The position numbers and the translations under genes were made by a program. Shown here piece by piece: positions 46,589-55,194 of a stretch of 64,000 bases of DNA (the first letter of the stretch is position 1; each line of letters begins with the position of its first letter). The notes beneath the pieces are model-generated. The model did no database searches. It saw only the letters and a program-made list of their open reading frames with translations, and was not told where the DNA came from. The DNA comes from Gluconobacter morbifer G707 (GTDB taxonomy: Bacteria; Pseudomonadota; Alphaproteobacteria; Acetobacterales; Acetobacteraceae): NCBI RefSeq assembly GCF_000234355.1, contig NZ_AGQV01000001.1, positions 434,001-498,000 of the forward strand, written 5' to 3'.

Positions 46589-47367
46589 CGGAGTCCGACA
46601 GCATTCAGGATACCCCTATGCCCCTGCTCGAACATCTGGTCGAGCTGCGGCGGAGGCTGATCTGGTCGATCGTGTCTTTCGTGATTGCCTTCGCCATCTG
46701 CTATCATTTTTCCGGAGACATCTATCGCTTTCTCGCCGCTCCGCTCGGACGCATCATGCGTCAGCAGGGTGAGCAGCCCCACCTGATCTACACCGCGCTG
46801 TACGAGGCGTTCTTCACCTATATCCGTGTCGCGGTTTTCGGGGCAATCTGCCTTTCTTTTCCGATGATTGCCATACAGGCCTGGATCTTCATTGCCCCCG
46901 GCCTGTACCGGAGCGAGAAAAAGGCTTTTGCGCCATTTCTGATCGCCACGCCGATCATGTTCCTGATTGGCGCCGCCTTAGCTTATTACGTGGTCTTTCC
47001 TTTCGCATGGCAGTTCTTCCTGTCCTTCCAGAACAGCGGGCAGGGAACGGGCGGCATGCAGATCGAACTCCAGGCCAAGGTCTCGGAGTATCTGACGCTC
47101 GTGACGCGGATGATCCTCGCATTCGGCATCTGCTTTGAACTGCCTGTCGTCCTGACGCTGCTGGTGCGTGTCGGGCTGGTCGGCGTAGCCCAGCTCAGGA
47201 AATTCCGGCGGTATGCCATTGTGGCGTCTTTCGCCGTGGCGGCCGTAATTGCGCCACCAGACGCCATCACGATGCTGAGCCTCGCCATTCCACTCGTCGC
47301 GCTGTACGAGGTGTCCATCCTGATGGCGCGGCTGGTTGAGCCGAAGCCGTTGACTGAAGAAGACTGA
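46585..47367 (+). CDS. tatC: Sec-independent translocase subunit TatC
   Basis: A 260-residue six-helix membrane protein forming the core receptor for Tat signal peptides. It shows the N-terminal MPLLEHLVELRRRLIWS signature (the Glu contacts the twin-Arg motif), the first periplasmic loop and the FELPVVLTLLVRVGLV segment. It is coupled to tatB by an ATGA overlap. The amidase in this window carries a Tat-like signal and could be a client. Confidence 0.96.
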   Translation: MTESDSIQDTPMPLLEHLVELRRRLIWSIVSFVIAFAICYHFSGDIYRFLAAPLGRIMRQQGEQPHLIYTALYEAFFTYIRVAVFGAICLSFPMIAIQAWIFIAPGLYRSEKKAFAPFLIATPIMFLIGAALAYYVVFPFAWQFFLSFQNSGQGTGGMQIELQAKVSEYLTLVTRMILAFGICFELPVVLTLLVRVGLVGVAQLRKFRRYAIVASFAVAAVIAPPDAITMLSLAIPLVALYEVSILMARLVEPKPLTEED

Positions 47368-47381
47368 CGGAGCCCTGAACC

Positions 47382-48644
47382 ATGCATGACCTGAAAGCCC
47401 TGCGCGCCGATGCGGCCGCTTTTGACGCAGCTCTTGCGCGTCGGGGCCTGTCACCCGTGGGCCAGATGCTCATCACGGATGATGAAGAGCGCCGCGCCGC
47501 CCTTGCCGCCCTTCAAGAGGCACAGGGCGTACGCAAGGCGCTGGCCAAGGAGATCGGTCAGCTCAAGCGCCAGAAGCTGGACACGGCCGATATCGAGGCC
47601 AGGGCTGTCCAACTTCGGGACCAGATCAGTGAACTGGAAGAACGCGCCAACAAGATCCAGGCGCGGATCAATGATGTGCTCGTCTCCCTTCCGAACCGGC
47701 TCGACCCGTCCGTGCCGGATGGAAAGAGCGAGGATGACAATGTCATCATTCATTATCGTGGGGAAAAGAAAGATTTCCCTTTCACGCCGAAGCAGCATTT
47801 TGAACTGGGTGAAGCTCTCGGGCTGATGGATTTCCCGACGGCTGCCAAGCTGTCCGGGACGCGTTTCGTTGTCCTGCGGGGCGCATTGGCTCGACTGGAA
47901 CGGGCTCTCGGCCAGTTCATGCTCGACACGCATACGGGCGAGTTTGGCTACAGTGAGACGAGCGTGCCGCTTCTGGTCAATGACGAGGCGATGTTTGGCA
48001 CGGACAAACTGCCGAAATTCGCCGAGGATTCCTTTCGAACCGAAGATGGTCGCTGGCTGATACCAACGGCCGAAGTTCCGCTGACGGCCTCTGTCATGGG
48101 AGAGATCCTTCCGGTGGATGCCCTGCCAATCCGCCTGACGGCCCTGTCGCAGTGTTTCCGTTCCGAGGCCGGATCGGCGGGGAGGGATGTGCGGGGTATG
48201 CTGCGTCAGCACCAGTTCACGAAATGCGAACTTGTTTCCATCGTGAAGCCAGAAGACAGCGAAACCGAGCATGAGCGCATGACCCAAGCTGCCGAGACGG
48301 TGCTCGAACGTCTCGGCATAGCTTTTCGCCGCATCCTTCTCTGTGCAGGTGATACGGGCTTCGGTGCCGCCAAGACGTTTGATCTTGAAGCCTGGCTACC
48401 GGGACAGGGGGCATGGCGCGAGATTTCCTCATGTTCCAACACACGCGATTTCCAGGCGCGGCGCATGAATGCCCGGTACCGCGCCGAAAACGGACCTGCA
48501 TTCGTGAATACGCTCAACGGCTCAGGTCTGGCTGTCGGACGTACGCTGATCGCCCTGATGGAAACGTATCAGAACGAGGATGGCAGTATCACCGTCCCTG
48601 AGGTTCTGCGTGGCTACATGGGCGGTCTGACCCGCATCGGCTGA
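47382..48644 (+). CDS. serS: Serine--tRNA ligase
   Basis: A 420-residue class II synthetase. The N-terminal long coiled-coil (about 30-105) recognises tRNA-Ser. The catalytic domain contains [30 protein letters not shown] and the motif 3 [17 protein letters not shown]. It starts 14 bases after tatC, so it is probably part of the scpAB-tatBC-serS transcript. Confidence 0.97.
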   Translation: MHDLKALRADAAAFDAALARRGLSPVGQMLITDDEERRAALAALQEAQGVRKALAKEIGQLKRQKLDTADIEARAVQLRDQISELEERANKIQARINDVLVSLPNRLDPSVPDGKSEDDNVIIHYRGEKKDFPFTPKQHFELGEALGLMDFPTAAKLSGTRFVVLRGALARLERALGQFMLDTHTGEFGYSETSVPLLVNDEAMFGTDKLPKFAEDSFRTEDGRWLIPTAEVPLTASVMGEILPVDALPIRLTALSQCFRSEAGSAGRDVRGMLRQHQFTKCELVSIVKPEDSETEHERMTQAAETVLERLGIAFRRILLCAGDTGFGAAKTFDLEAWLPGQGAWREISSCSNTRDFQARRMNARYRAENGPAFVNTLNGSGLAVGRTLIALMETYQNEDGSITVPEVLRGYMGGLTRIG

Positions 48645-48656
48645 GGAGCTTTCGTC

Positions 48657-49391
48657 ATGATGATGCATCATCGTCTCGCACTTGTCCTGCTGGCCGGAGG
48701 GCTGATCGCCGCTCCGGGCGCATGGGCCGACACTGTGAAAATCCTGCATGGATCCGTTTCCTATCGGGAGCGCATGGCGCTCCCGCCTGGGGCTGTCCTG
48801 TCCGTACGGCTGGAAGAGGTTAGGCCCAACGGAGAGACGGAAAGTGTGCTGGCCGAAAGCAGTGCACCCATTGCCCGTGCCATTCCGATTCCCTACACCC
48901 TGACCTATCATGCTCCTCCTGCTGCCGGAGCTTACAATCTCCAGGCGCAGATCGTGGTGGACGGGAAAATCCTGTTTCAGAACACCGACCGTCATCCACT
49001 GAGTCAGCCCGATATTCTCGTACATCGCGTCTCCAGTACTGTGCCTGAAGCTCCTTACGGGGCATGGCGTATCCAGTCCCTGGGCGGCCACAGCTTCCAG
49101 ACGCTGGCGGATGGACCGGGTCTTACCCTGCAAAAAGACGGAACCGTCTATGGCACGGACGGCTGTAACCGTCTGATGGGGCGTTTCCGTCTTCAGGGCA
49201 AACAACTCACATTCCTGCCCTTCGCCATGACCCGTAAGGCCTGTAGTCCGGCTCTCATGAAGCAGGAGCAGGAAATCAACACGGTCCTGTCAAAAGTAAA
49301 CCAGTGGTCTCTTGAAAAGAACCGGGAACTTGTTCTTCGTTCGAAAGGAGATACATTTGGTATTGTTTTGATTCAGCAGGACCCGAACTGA
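48657..49391 (+). CDS. Secreted YbaY-like/META-domain protein
   Basis: A 244-residue exported protein (signal about 1-25, ending GAWADT). Residues about 28-125 resemble the YbaY-type beta domain (ILHGSVSYRERMALPPGAVLSV, typical of pilotin-like small lipoproteins). Residues about 130-240 form a META/HslJ domain with GTDGCNRLMGRF and ALMKQEQEI. Both domains are found in outer-membrane stress proteins; this one lacks a lipobox. The start is ATG 48657; two further Met codons follow. It lies 12 bases downstream of serS. Confidence 0.82.
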   Translation: MMMHHRLALVLLAGGLIAAPGAWADTVKILHGSVSYRERMALPPGAVLSVRLEEVRPNGETESVLAESSAPIARAIPIPYTLTYHAPPAAGAYNLQAQIVVDGKILFQNTDRHPLSQPDILVHRVSSTVPEAPYGAWRIQSLGGHSFQTLADGPGLTLQKDGTVYGTDGCNRLMGRFRLQGKQLTFLPFAMTRKACSPALMKQEQEINTVLSKVNQWSLEKNRELVLRSKGDTFGIVLIQQDPN

Positions 49392-49585
49392 AATTTTCCC
49401 TGAGTGAACAGGGTTTACCTGTCTGATACATGACAGGAAAGGTGTTGTTCACAATTTCTGAAATTCTTTGCAATAGACTTTTGTTTTTGCGAAAAAGAAG
49501 GAATATTCTGCGGGAAAAGCCATATTCATGGCAAAGATGACCGGGCAGCCTTCCGACCGGTTTCTTGTAGTCAGGAGGGTATTTA

Positions 49586-50185
49586 ATGACAGAAACATTC
49601 CGCTTCGGAGTTGGACAGATATGGTCCCCTGTAGACGCGGCTGAAACATTCCGCGAGATTGTGACGATACAGGCCGAAGTGCTACACTTCAGGGTAGGAA
49701 ACCATCAGGAAATCATGACGGCGACGGAAGTTACTTTCGGAGCCTGGATCAGACAGACGAATGCAGTTTTGAAAAAAGAAGCAGCTCCTCCCGCGACTCT
49801 TTCACCTGGTCTTGAACTTGGCCGGCGCATTCGTCTCCTGCGGGAAATGGTCGGATTCAGCCAGCAGCAGCTCGCGGACAAGGTTGGCATTTCCCGTTCC
49901 GCTGTTGCGTTCTGGGAAACCGGTCGTTCAGGGCATGTCGGCAAGCATCTGGGAACGCTGGCAAAGGTGCTCGGCGTGGAGCCGGAGGTCCTGCTGACGG
50001 GCATGGCTTACAAGGCAATCCAGGCGACCCTGACGCCTGATGAGCATACTTTCCTGAATCTTTACCGTCAGCTCGATCCTTTAATCAAACTTCAGGCCCA
50101 GAAATGGATTGAACGCCGGGTTCGCCAGAAAGACGAAGCGATGGCATCCATTGCGCCGAAATCTCCCAAGGAAAAAGCCGGCTGA
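49586..50185 (+). CDS. XRE-family transcriptional regulator with N-terminal extension
   Basis: A 199-residue protein with an excellent AGGAGGG ribosome site before the ATG. A helix-turn-helix of the XRE/Cro-CI type lies at about 75-130 (LGRRIRLLREMVGFSQQQLADKVGISRSAVAFWE). The first 70 residues form a separate segment (FRFGVGQIWSPVDAAETF) that I do not recognise and that might sense a ligand. The last 55 residues are helical and basic, which suggests oligomerisation. The upstream 190 bases are AT-richer than the surroundings. Targets are unknown and it may be autoregulatory. Confidence 0.82.
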   Translation: MTETFRFGVGQIWSPVDAAETFREIVTIQAEVLHFRVGNHQEIMTATEVTFGAWIRQTNAVLKKEAAPPATLSPGLELGRRIRLLREMVGFSQQQLADKVGISRSAVAFWETGRSGHVGKHLGTLAKVLGVEPEVLLTGMAYKAIQATLTPDEHTFLNLYRQLDPLIKLQAQKWIERRVRQKDEAMASIAPKSPKEKAG

Positions 50186-50192
50186 ACCGGCT
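50171..50192 (-). terminator. Hairpin terminator for the SUV3-like helicase gene
   Basis: AAGCCGG and CCGGCTT with a 5-base loop overlap the end of the XRE gene. On the minus strand the stem is followed by a run of Ts just after the helicase stop. Confidence 0.6.
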
Positions 50193-52700
50193 TCAGGAGC
50201 GACCTTTCCGTCCGGGAGGTCGCTTTCCTTTTCCGGGGTAGGGGCGTTTGCCAGTAGCATGCCGCGGTGATGTGCTTCTGTCTTTCTGACGAAATCCGCC
50301 GCGTTGCTGCTTCTGGCTTTCACGCATCCGGCTTTGCGTCCGCAGGACCTGTTCGATCCAGTCATTCAGGATGGATGTGTTGATTTCCGCATCATCCCGC
50401 GCCGGATAGGCCTCCGGGAAACGCAGCGCCAGCCAACGCCAGGCCACAAGCCGTTTGTGCCGTTTTTCCGCCCGTTCCAGTTCTTCCCGTCCGGCTTGCT
50501 CGGGATGGGGCAGGCGGCCAGTGCCCGGAGGCGGGACGCGTCGACCGGCCGCGTGGTCCGCAGCCCACTGCACCAGCCTCTGGATGCCGTTGTCCCGCTC
50601 ATCAATGGGGCACATGGCGTAGGTCCAGCGCGTGGACAGATCGAGATCTTCCACACCCTCCAGAGCTGCGGCAATTTCGAGCGCCTGTTCCATGTCGGCC
50701 AGACGGTAATTCGGATCATCCGGACGCAGCACGGCCCGTTTGATCCGGGTCAGTACACCGTAAAGACTGTCACTGCCGATCTCCTCCGCGACGGCCCGTA
50801 CGATGTCCGAGTCCGGCTGGACCAGCGGGCGCAGTTCCGTGACCGGCTCGGGAGGCGCGCTCAGCATCCGGCGGACGAAAGCCGGGCTGCCACCTTCCGC
50901 CAGAACGCAGACAAGGCCCTGTTCATGCTTGCCATACCGTCCGGCACGACCGCCGATCTGCTTGACCTCCTGGGAGGTGAGGTCGCGGGTCTGACGGCCG
51001 TCGAACTTACGCAGGGAACTGAATACGATCCGCCGGATGGAAAGGTTGAGCCCCATGCCGATGGCATCAGTGGCGACAAGGATATCAGCTTCACCCGCGT
51101 TGAAACGGGCCGCCTCGGCGCGGCGGACCTCCGGACTGAGCGCCCCGTATACAACCGCGACGCGCCGGCCGCGCGCCATGAGTTCGGCGCGCAGGTCCAG
51201 CACTTCCCGGCGGGAGAAGGCAATGACTGCGTCGCTCGGCTGCAGTTCACTCAGATGCAGAACACCATCGGCCTTTAACGGGCTTTTACGTTCCAGATGG
51301 ATCTCATCCACAGGATCATCACAGAGCTCGGCGATCTGTCGGACCAGTGGAATGCAGTCCGGTGCACCAAGAACGAAGACGTGTCGGGCGGGGACACCCA
51401 TGATGGCGGCTGTCCAGGCGGCTCCACGGTCCGGATCAGCTAGCATCTGAGCTTCGTCGATGATGGCTACATCCACAGGGTTATGGAACGGGCACATCTC
51501 TACAGTCGCGGCCAAATGCCGGGCACCGGGCATCTCGATGCGTTCTTCACCCGTTGAAAGGGAGGCAGGAACGCCCCGCGTAAGAAGAGACTCGCGGAAT
51601 TCATGCGCCAGAAGGCGCAGCGGGGCGAGGGCCAGACCGCTCTCGGCGTTGGCCAGCGCATTCAGAGCCGTATGGGATTTGCCGGAATTGGTCGGACCGG
51701 TGACAAGCGTGATGCGACGCTTCAGTGCGCGTGCGGTACGGAAATGGGCGGCGAACCGGTCCAGTGCGGCCACGCGCGCAATGGCCGCGTTCCCGGCTCT
51801 GGTGCCGGGATCGAGGACCTCCGGTCTGTCCTGCCTGCCCGAGCGCCACTGGGGAAGGAGCGGGCGGAGCTTCTTCAGTTCAACGGGATCGAAGAAGAAC
51901 AGCTCGATCCCGTCCGCCTGCGTTTCGCGCCGGGCGACGGGCAGCCGGTTTTCCGCGATCCACCGCAGGACTTCACGGCGGGAACAGTGCAGGATGGCGG
52001 GAATATCCTCGAAGCCAACCAGCGTGGCTTCCCAGTCCTGTAGCCGTCTCAGTTCACGGGCGCGGCGCGCTTCCGCGCGAGACTGGATATCCGCCTGTTC
52101 GCGGGCGCGTCGTTCCTCGGCGAGGCGCAGGTCGTCCTCGAAGCCGAGATCAACGCTCCCGAAAGCAGCGGCGATGCTGCGGGACAGACGCTCGATCTGC
52201 CTACTGGACAGGATGACGCCCGTATCCGTCAGGTCGGCCCGGACATCCTCCAGCACAGCTCGGGGCGAATCGCCCATGTCCTGCCAGCGTTCGGTCAGCA
52301 CCTCTTCCAGCGTGGCACGGAGCGTATCCATGTCGGCACGGGGATCATGGGTCCGGGCCGCTGCATCCTGCGTGTCCGCTTTCGTCACCCAGACTTCCCC
52401 CGCACGACGGGCGATATTCATGAGCTGTGAGGCCCAGCCTTTGCGCCGGACAACGCAGAGCGCGTCCAGAAGGCTGTCATGCGAGAGGGTCGCATCCGGA
52501 CCTTCCAGACGTCGTGTTACCTGCCGAAGCAGGGCAGGGCGTTCGCGGGTGGTGATGTCGAGCGGGACGCCAAATTCTGCTTCAGCGCGGGAAAGGGCGC
52601 GTTCGGCGGGCGAAAGAGGGGCGTCGGGCATGGAGTCGTCAGTCATGGAAGTGTTGTGCGTCATTCCGGTTTGCGCTTCAACGGAGCCGGAAAGAGACAT
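50193..52700 (-). CDS. SUV3-like DExH-box helicase
   Basis: An 835-residue superfamily 2 helicase resembling mitochondrial SUV3. An N-terminal 300-residue region with a possible helix-turn-helix (FEDIPAILHCSRREVLRWI) precedes motif I GPTNSGKSHTAL (about 337), motif II DEAQML (about 415) and motif VI QIGGRAGRYG. A C-terminal SUV3-type domain and a Lys/Arg/Gly-rich tail (PYPGKGKRPPGRKGRS) that probably binds RNA follow. SUV3 helicases unwind RNA or RNA-DNA duplexes and cooperate with exoribonucleases in mitochondria. The partner here is unknown. The start is the ATG at 52700; later Met codons are possible. Confidence 0.85.
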   Translation of the reverse strand: MSLSGSVEAQTGMTHNTSMTDDSMPDAPLSPAERALSRAEAEFGVPLDITTRERPALLRQVTRRLEGPDATLSHDSLLDALCVVRRKGWASQLMNIARRAGEVWVTKADTQDAAARTHDPRADMDTLRATLEEVLTERWQDMGDSPRAVLEDVRADLTDTGVILSSRQIERLSRSIAAAFGSVDLGFEDDLRLAEERRAREQADIQSRAEARRARELRRLQDWEATLVGFEDIPAILHCSRREVLRWIAENRLPVARRETQADGIELFFFDPVELKKLRPLLPQWRSGRQDRPEVLDPGTRAGNAAIARVAALDRFAAHFRTARALKRRITLVTGPTNSGKSHTALNALANAESGLALAPLRLLAHEFRESLLTRGVPASLSTGEERIEMPGARHLAATVEMCPFHNPVDVAIIDEAQMLADPDRGAAWTAAIMGVPARHVFVLGAPDCIPLVRQIAELCDDPVDEIHLERKSPLKADGVLHLSELQPSDAVIAFSRREVLDLRAELMARGRRVAVVYGALSPEVRRAEAARFNAGEADILVATDAIGMGLNLSIRRIVFSSLRKFDGRQTRDLTSQEVKQIGGRAGRYGKHEQGLVCVLAEGGSPAFVRRMLSAPPEPVTELRPLVQPDSDIVRAVAEEIGSDSLYGVLTRIKRAVLRPDDPNYRLADMEQALEIAAALEGVEDLDLSTRWTYAMCPIDERDNGIQRLVQWAADHAAGRRVPPPGTGRLPHPEQAGREELERAEKRHKRLVAWRWLALRFPEAYPARDDAEINTSILNDWIEQVLRTQSRMRESQKQQRGGFRQKDRSTSPRHATGKRPYPGKGKRPPGRKGRS
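50198..50230 (+). terminator. Terminator for the XRE gene
   Basis: AGCGACCT (50198-50205) pairs with AGGTCGCT (50217-50224), with possible extension by G-T pairs. It is followed by a T-rich stretch. It overlaps the 3' end of the opposing helicase gene. Confidence 0.55.
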
Positions 52701-52795
52701 GGGTTTCCCGCGAGCACGGGATTGGTCTAAAAGGGCCGACCATTATACAGGTCCAAGACCTGTTATCCGTGCGCAACCGGAGACAGAAGACAAAA

Positions 52796-53683
52796 ATGTC
52801 CACCCCTACCTATGCTGCCCCGACTCCAACACTCGATGAGCCCCTGACCGGTCTCGTTCCGTTCGAAGGTCATCCAAAAGAATACCGGCTGGCACAACCC
52901 AGCAAGGAATATGGCCATCTGTATCCAGCCAAGGTCCTGACGGTCCATCACTGGACGGACCGTCTGTTCAGCTTCACGACGACCCGTGATCCGGGCCTGC
53001 GTTTCGAGAACGGCCAGTTCACGATGATCGGCATCGAGGTCGAGGGCAAGCCGCTGCTGCGGGCGTATTCGATCGCTTCCGCCAATTATGAAGATCACAT
53101 GGAATTCCTGTCCATCGCCGTTCCGGATGGTCCGCTGACCTCCCGTCTGCGGCATGTGAAGGTCGGGGATACGGTGCTGATCGGTCGCAAGCCCGTCGGG
53201 ACGCTGCTGCTCGACAACCTGAAGCCGGGCCGGAACCTGTATTTCCTGTCCACCGGAACGGGTCTGGCGCCGTTCATGAGCCTCATCAAGGATCCAGAGG
53301 CCTACGAGCGCTACCAGAACGTGATCCTCAGCCATACGGTCCGTATTTCCGGCGAACTCGCTTATGAGAACCATATCCGTCATGAACTGCCGGAGCATGA
53401 GTTCCTGGGTGAGTATACGAAGGACAAGCTGCGTTACTATCCGGCCGTGACCCGTGAGGACTATCAGGTCACGGATCGTATTACGACGCTGCTCGAGAAT
53501 GGCAAGATCTTCCGTGATCTGAACATCGATGAACTGGATCCCGAGCATGACCGCGTCATGATCTGCGGTTCGCCGGAGATGCTGGCCGATACCGAGAAGC
53601 TGCTTGTCAGCCGTGGTTTCACGGAAGGCAACATGAGCACCCAGGGTTCTTACGTGGTCGAGAAGGCTTTCGCGGAGCGCTGA
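52796..53683 (+). CDS. fpr: Ferredoxin/flavodoxin--NADP reductase
   Basis: A 295-residue FNR of the bacterial subclass. It has FAD-binding LLRAYSIASANYEDHMEF, the NADP pocket STGTGLAPFMSLIKDP and the C-terminal ICGSPEMLADTEKLLVSRGFTEGN, ending VEKAF. It transfers electrons between NADPH and ferredoxin or flavodoxin for Fe-S assembly and oxidative-stress repair. I chose MSTPTY at 52796; a GTG at 52769 is also in frame. Glutathione reductase is encoded next on the same strand. Confidence 0.93.
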   Translation: MSTPTYAAPTPTLDEPLTGLVPFEGHPKEYRLAQPSKEYGHLYPAKVLTVHHWTDRLFSFTTTRDPGLRFENGQFTMIGIEVEGKPLLRAYSIASANYEDHMEFLSIAVPDGPLTSRLRHVKVGDTVLIGRKPVGTLLLDNLKPGRNLYFLSTGTGLAPFMSLIKDPEAYERYQNVILSHTVRISGELAYENHIRHELPEHEFLGEYTKDKLRYYPAVTREDYQVTDRITTLLENGKIFRDLNIDELDPEHDRVMICGSPEMLADTEKLLVSRGFTEGNMSTQGSYVVEKAFAER

Positions 53684-53710
53684 GGACAGACAGGCACGAA
53701 AGGCCGGGAC

Positions 53711-55111
53711 ATGCAGGAATTCGATCTTTTCGTCATTGGCGCCGGATCGGGTGGCGTACGCTGCGCGCGTATTGCCGCCCAGAACGGAGCGCGCGTGGCT
53801 ATTGCCGAGCGTCGCCACTGGGGTGGAACCTGCGTCAATCTCGGCTGTGTGCCTAAGAAGCTGATGGTTTACGCAGCGGATTATGGCCGCGAGATCGCTG
53901 ACGCCCCGGCATATGGCTGGGACGTGAAGCCGGTTGCCCATGACTGGCGCACGCTGATCGAGGCCAAGGACCGTGAAATCACGCGCCTGAACGGCATCTA
54001 CGTCTCGATGCTCCGAAAAGCCGGTATTTCGCTCTTCACCGGGAATGCCCGGTTTGTCGATGCGAATACGATCGAGATTGGCCCGTCGCTACTGGCGCCG
54101 GATGAACCGGTCATACGTGTGAAGGCAAAGCGGATTGTCGTGGCACCCGGTTCCACGCCGGTCAGGCTCGATATTCCTGGGGCGGAACATGCGATCGTCT
54201 CTGATGACGCTTTTCATCTTGCCGCGCGCCCGGAGCGGGTGGCCATTATTGGCAGCGGATATATCGGCGTTGAATTTGCAGGAATCTTTGCCGGGCTGGG
54301 CTCGAAGGTTGATCTCGTTTACCGCTCGGATCTGCCCCTGCGGGGTTTCGATCAGGAAGTCCGTTCCCATCTGGCCGAACTGCTGCCCCTGCATGGCATT
54401 GCGGTTCATCCCTCCCGGACACCCGAGCGGATTGAAAAGGAGACTGACGGTTACCGCCTGCATCTGGAAGGCGGTGATGTCATTGAAACGGACTGCGTTT
54501 TCATGGCGACCGGCCGTCGCCCCAATATTGACGGTCTGGGGCTGGACCGCGCCGGTGTGCGGACGAAGGATGGCCGTATTCCTGTCAGTGCGGAAGAACC
54601 GGCTACCAATGTCCCGAACATTTACGCCATCGGCGATGTGACCGATACCTACAACCTGACCCCGACGGCCATCGCGGAAGGACACCTTCTGGCCGAGCGC
54701 CTCTATGCGCCGCAGGGGCGGGACTGGTCCTTCGGGACAACCCCGAAAGCCGTGTTCTTCTCATCGCCTGTTGCCACGGTCGGGCTGACGGAAGAAGAGG
54801 CGGCAGAACAGCACGCTCTTGATATTTATACATCCAGCTTCACGCCCATGCGCCAGACCCTCTCGGGCCGCAAGGGAAAAGCATTCCTCAAACTGGTGGT
54901 GGATGCGGACAGTCAGATCGTGCTGGGTGCTCACATGATCGGTCCGGACGCGCCGGAAATCATACAGGGCCTCGCCATCGCCGTGACGACCCGTCTGACC
55001 AAGCGTGATTTCGACCGGACGATTGGCCTGCATCCCACCAGTGCAGAAGAATTCGTGACAATGCGAACCCGGACGAGGCATATACCCCGACATTCCGATA
55101 GCAAACGGTAA
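53711..55111 (+). CDS. gor: Glutathione-disulfide reductase
   Basis: A 466-residue flavoprotein disulfide reductase. FAD binding is in FVIGAGSGGVRCARIA. The redox-active pair is Cys41/Cys46 in GGTCVNLGCVPKKLMVYA, and a second fold IIGSGYIGVEFAGIF binds NADPH. The C-terminal His-Glu pair is in GLHPTSAEEFV. The sequence type is that of glutathione reductase of the alphaproteobacterial/plant group and not of lipoamide dehydrogenase. It maintains reduced glutathione and follows fpr by 27 bases, suggesting a redox operon. Confidence 0.93.
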   Translation: MQEFDLFVIGAGSGGVRCARIAAQNGARVAIAERRHWGGTCVNLGCVPKKLMVYAADYGREIADAPAYGWDVKPVAHDWRTLIEAKDREITRLNGIYVSMLRKAGISLFTGNARFVDANTIEIGPSLLAPDEPVIRVKAKRIVVAPGSTPVRLDIPGAEHAIVSDDAFHLAARPERVAIIGSGYIGVEFAGIFAGLGSKVDLVYRSDLPLRGFDQEVRSHLAELLPLHGIAVHPSRTPERIEKETDGYRLHLEGGDVIETDCVFMATGRRPNIDGLGLDRAGVRTKDGRIPVSAEEPATNVPNIYAIGDVTDTYNLTPTAIAEGHLLAERLYAPQGRDWSFGTTPKAVFFSSPVATVGLTEEEAAEQHALDIYTSSFTPMRQTLSGRKGKAFLKLVVDADSQIVLGAHMIGPDAPEIIQGLAIAVTTRLTKRDFDRTIGLHPTSAEEFVTMRTRTRHIPRHSDSKR

Positions 55112-55194
55112 TAGAACGGCAGGCTGGAGTCGCCTCTTCCCGGAAATGGAAGATAGGAGACCAGGCCGGGAAATCTTGAGAGGCAGGTAAAGGC

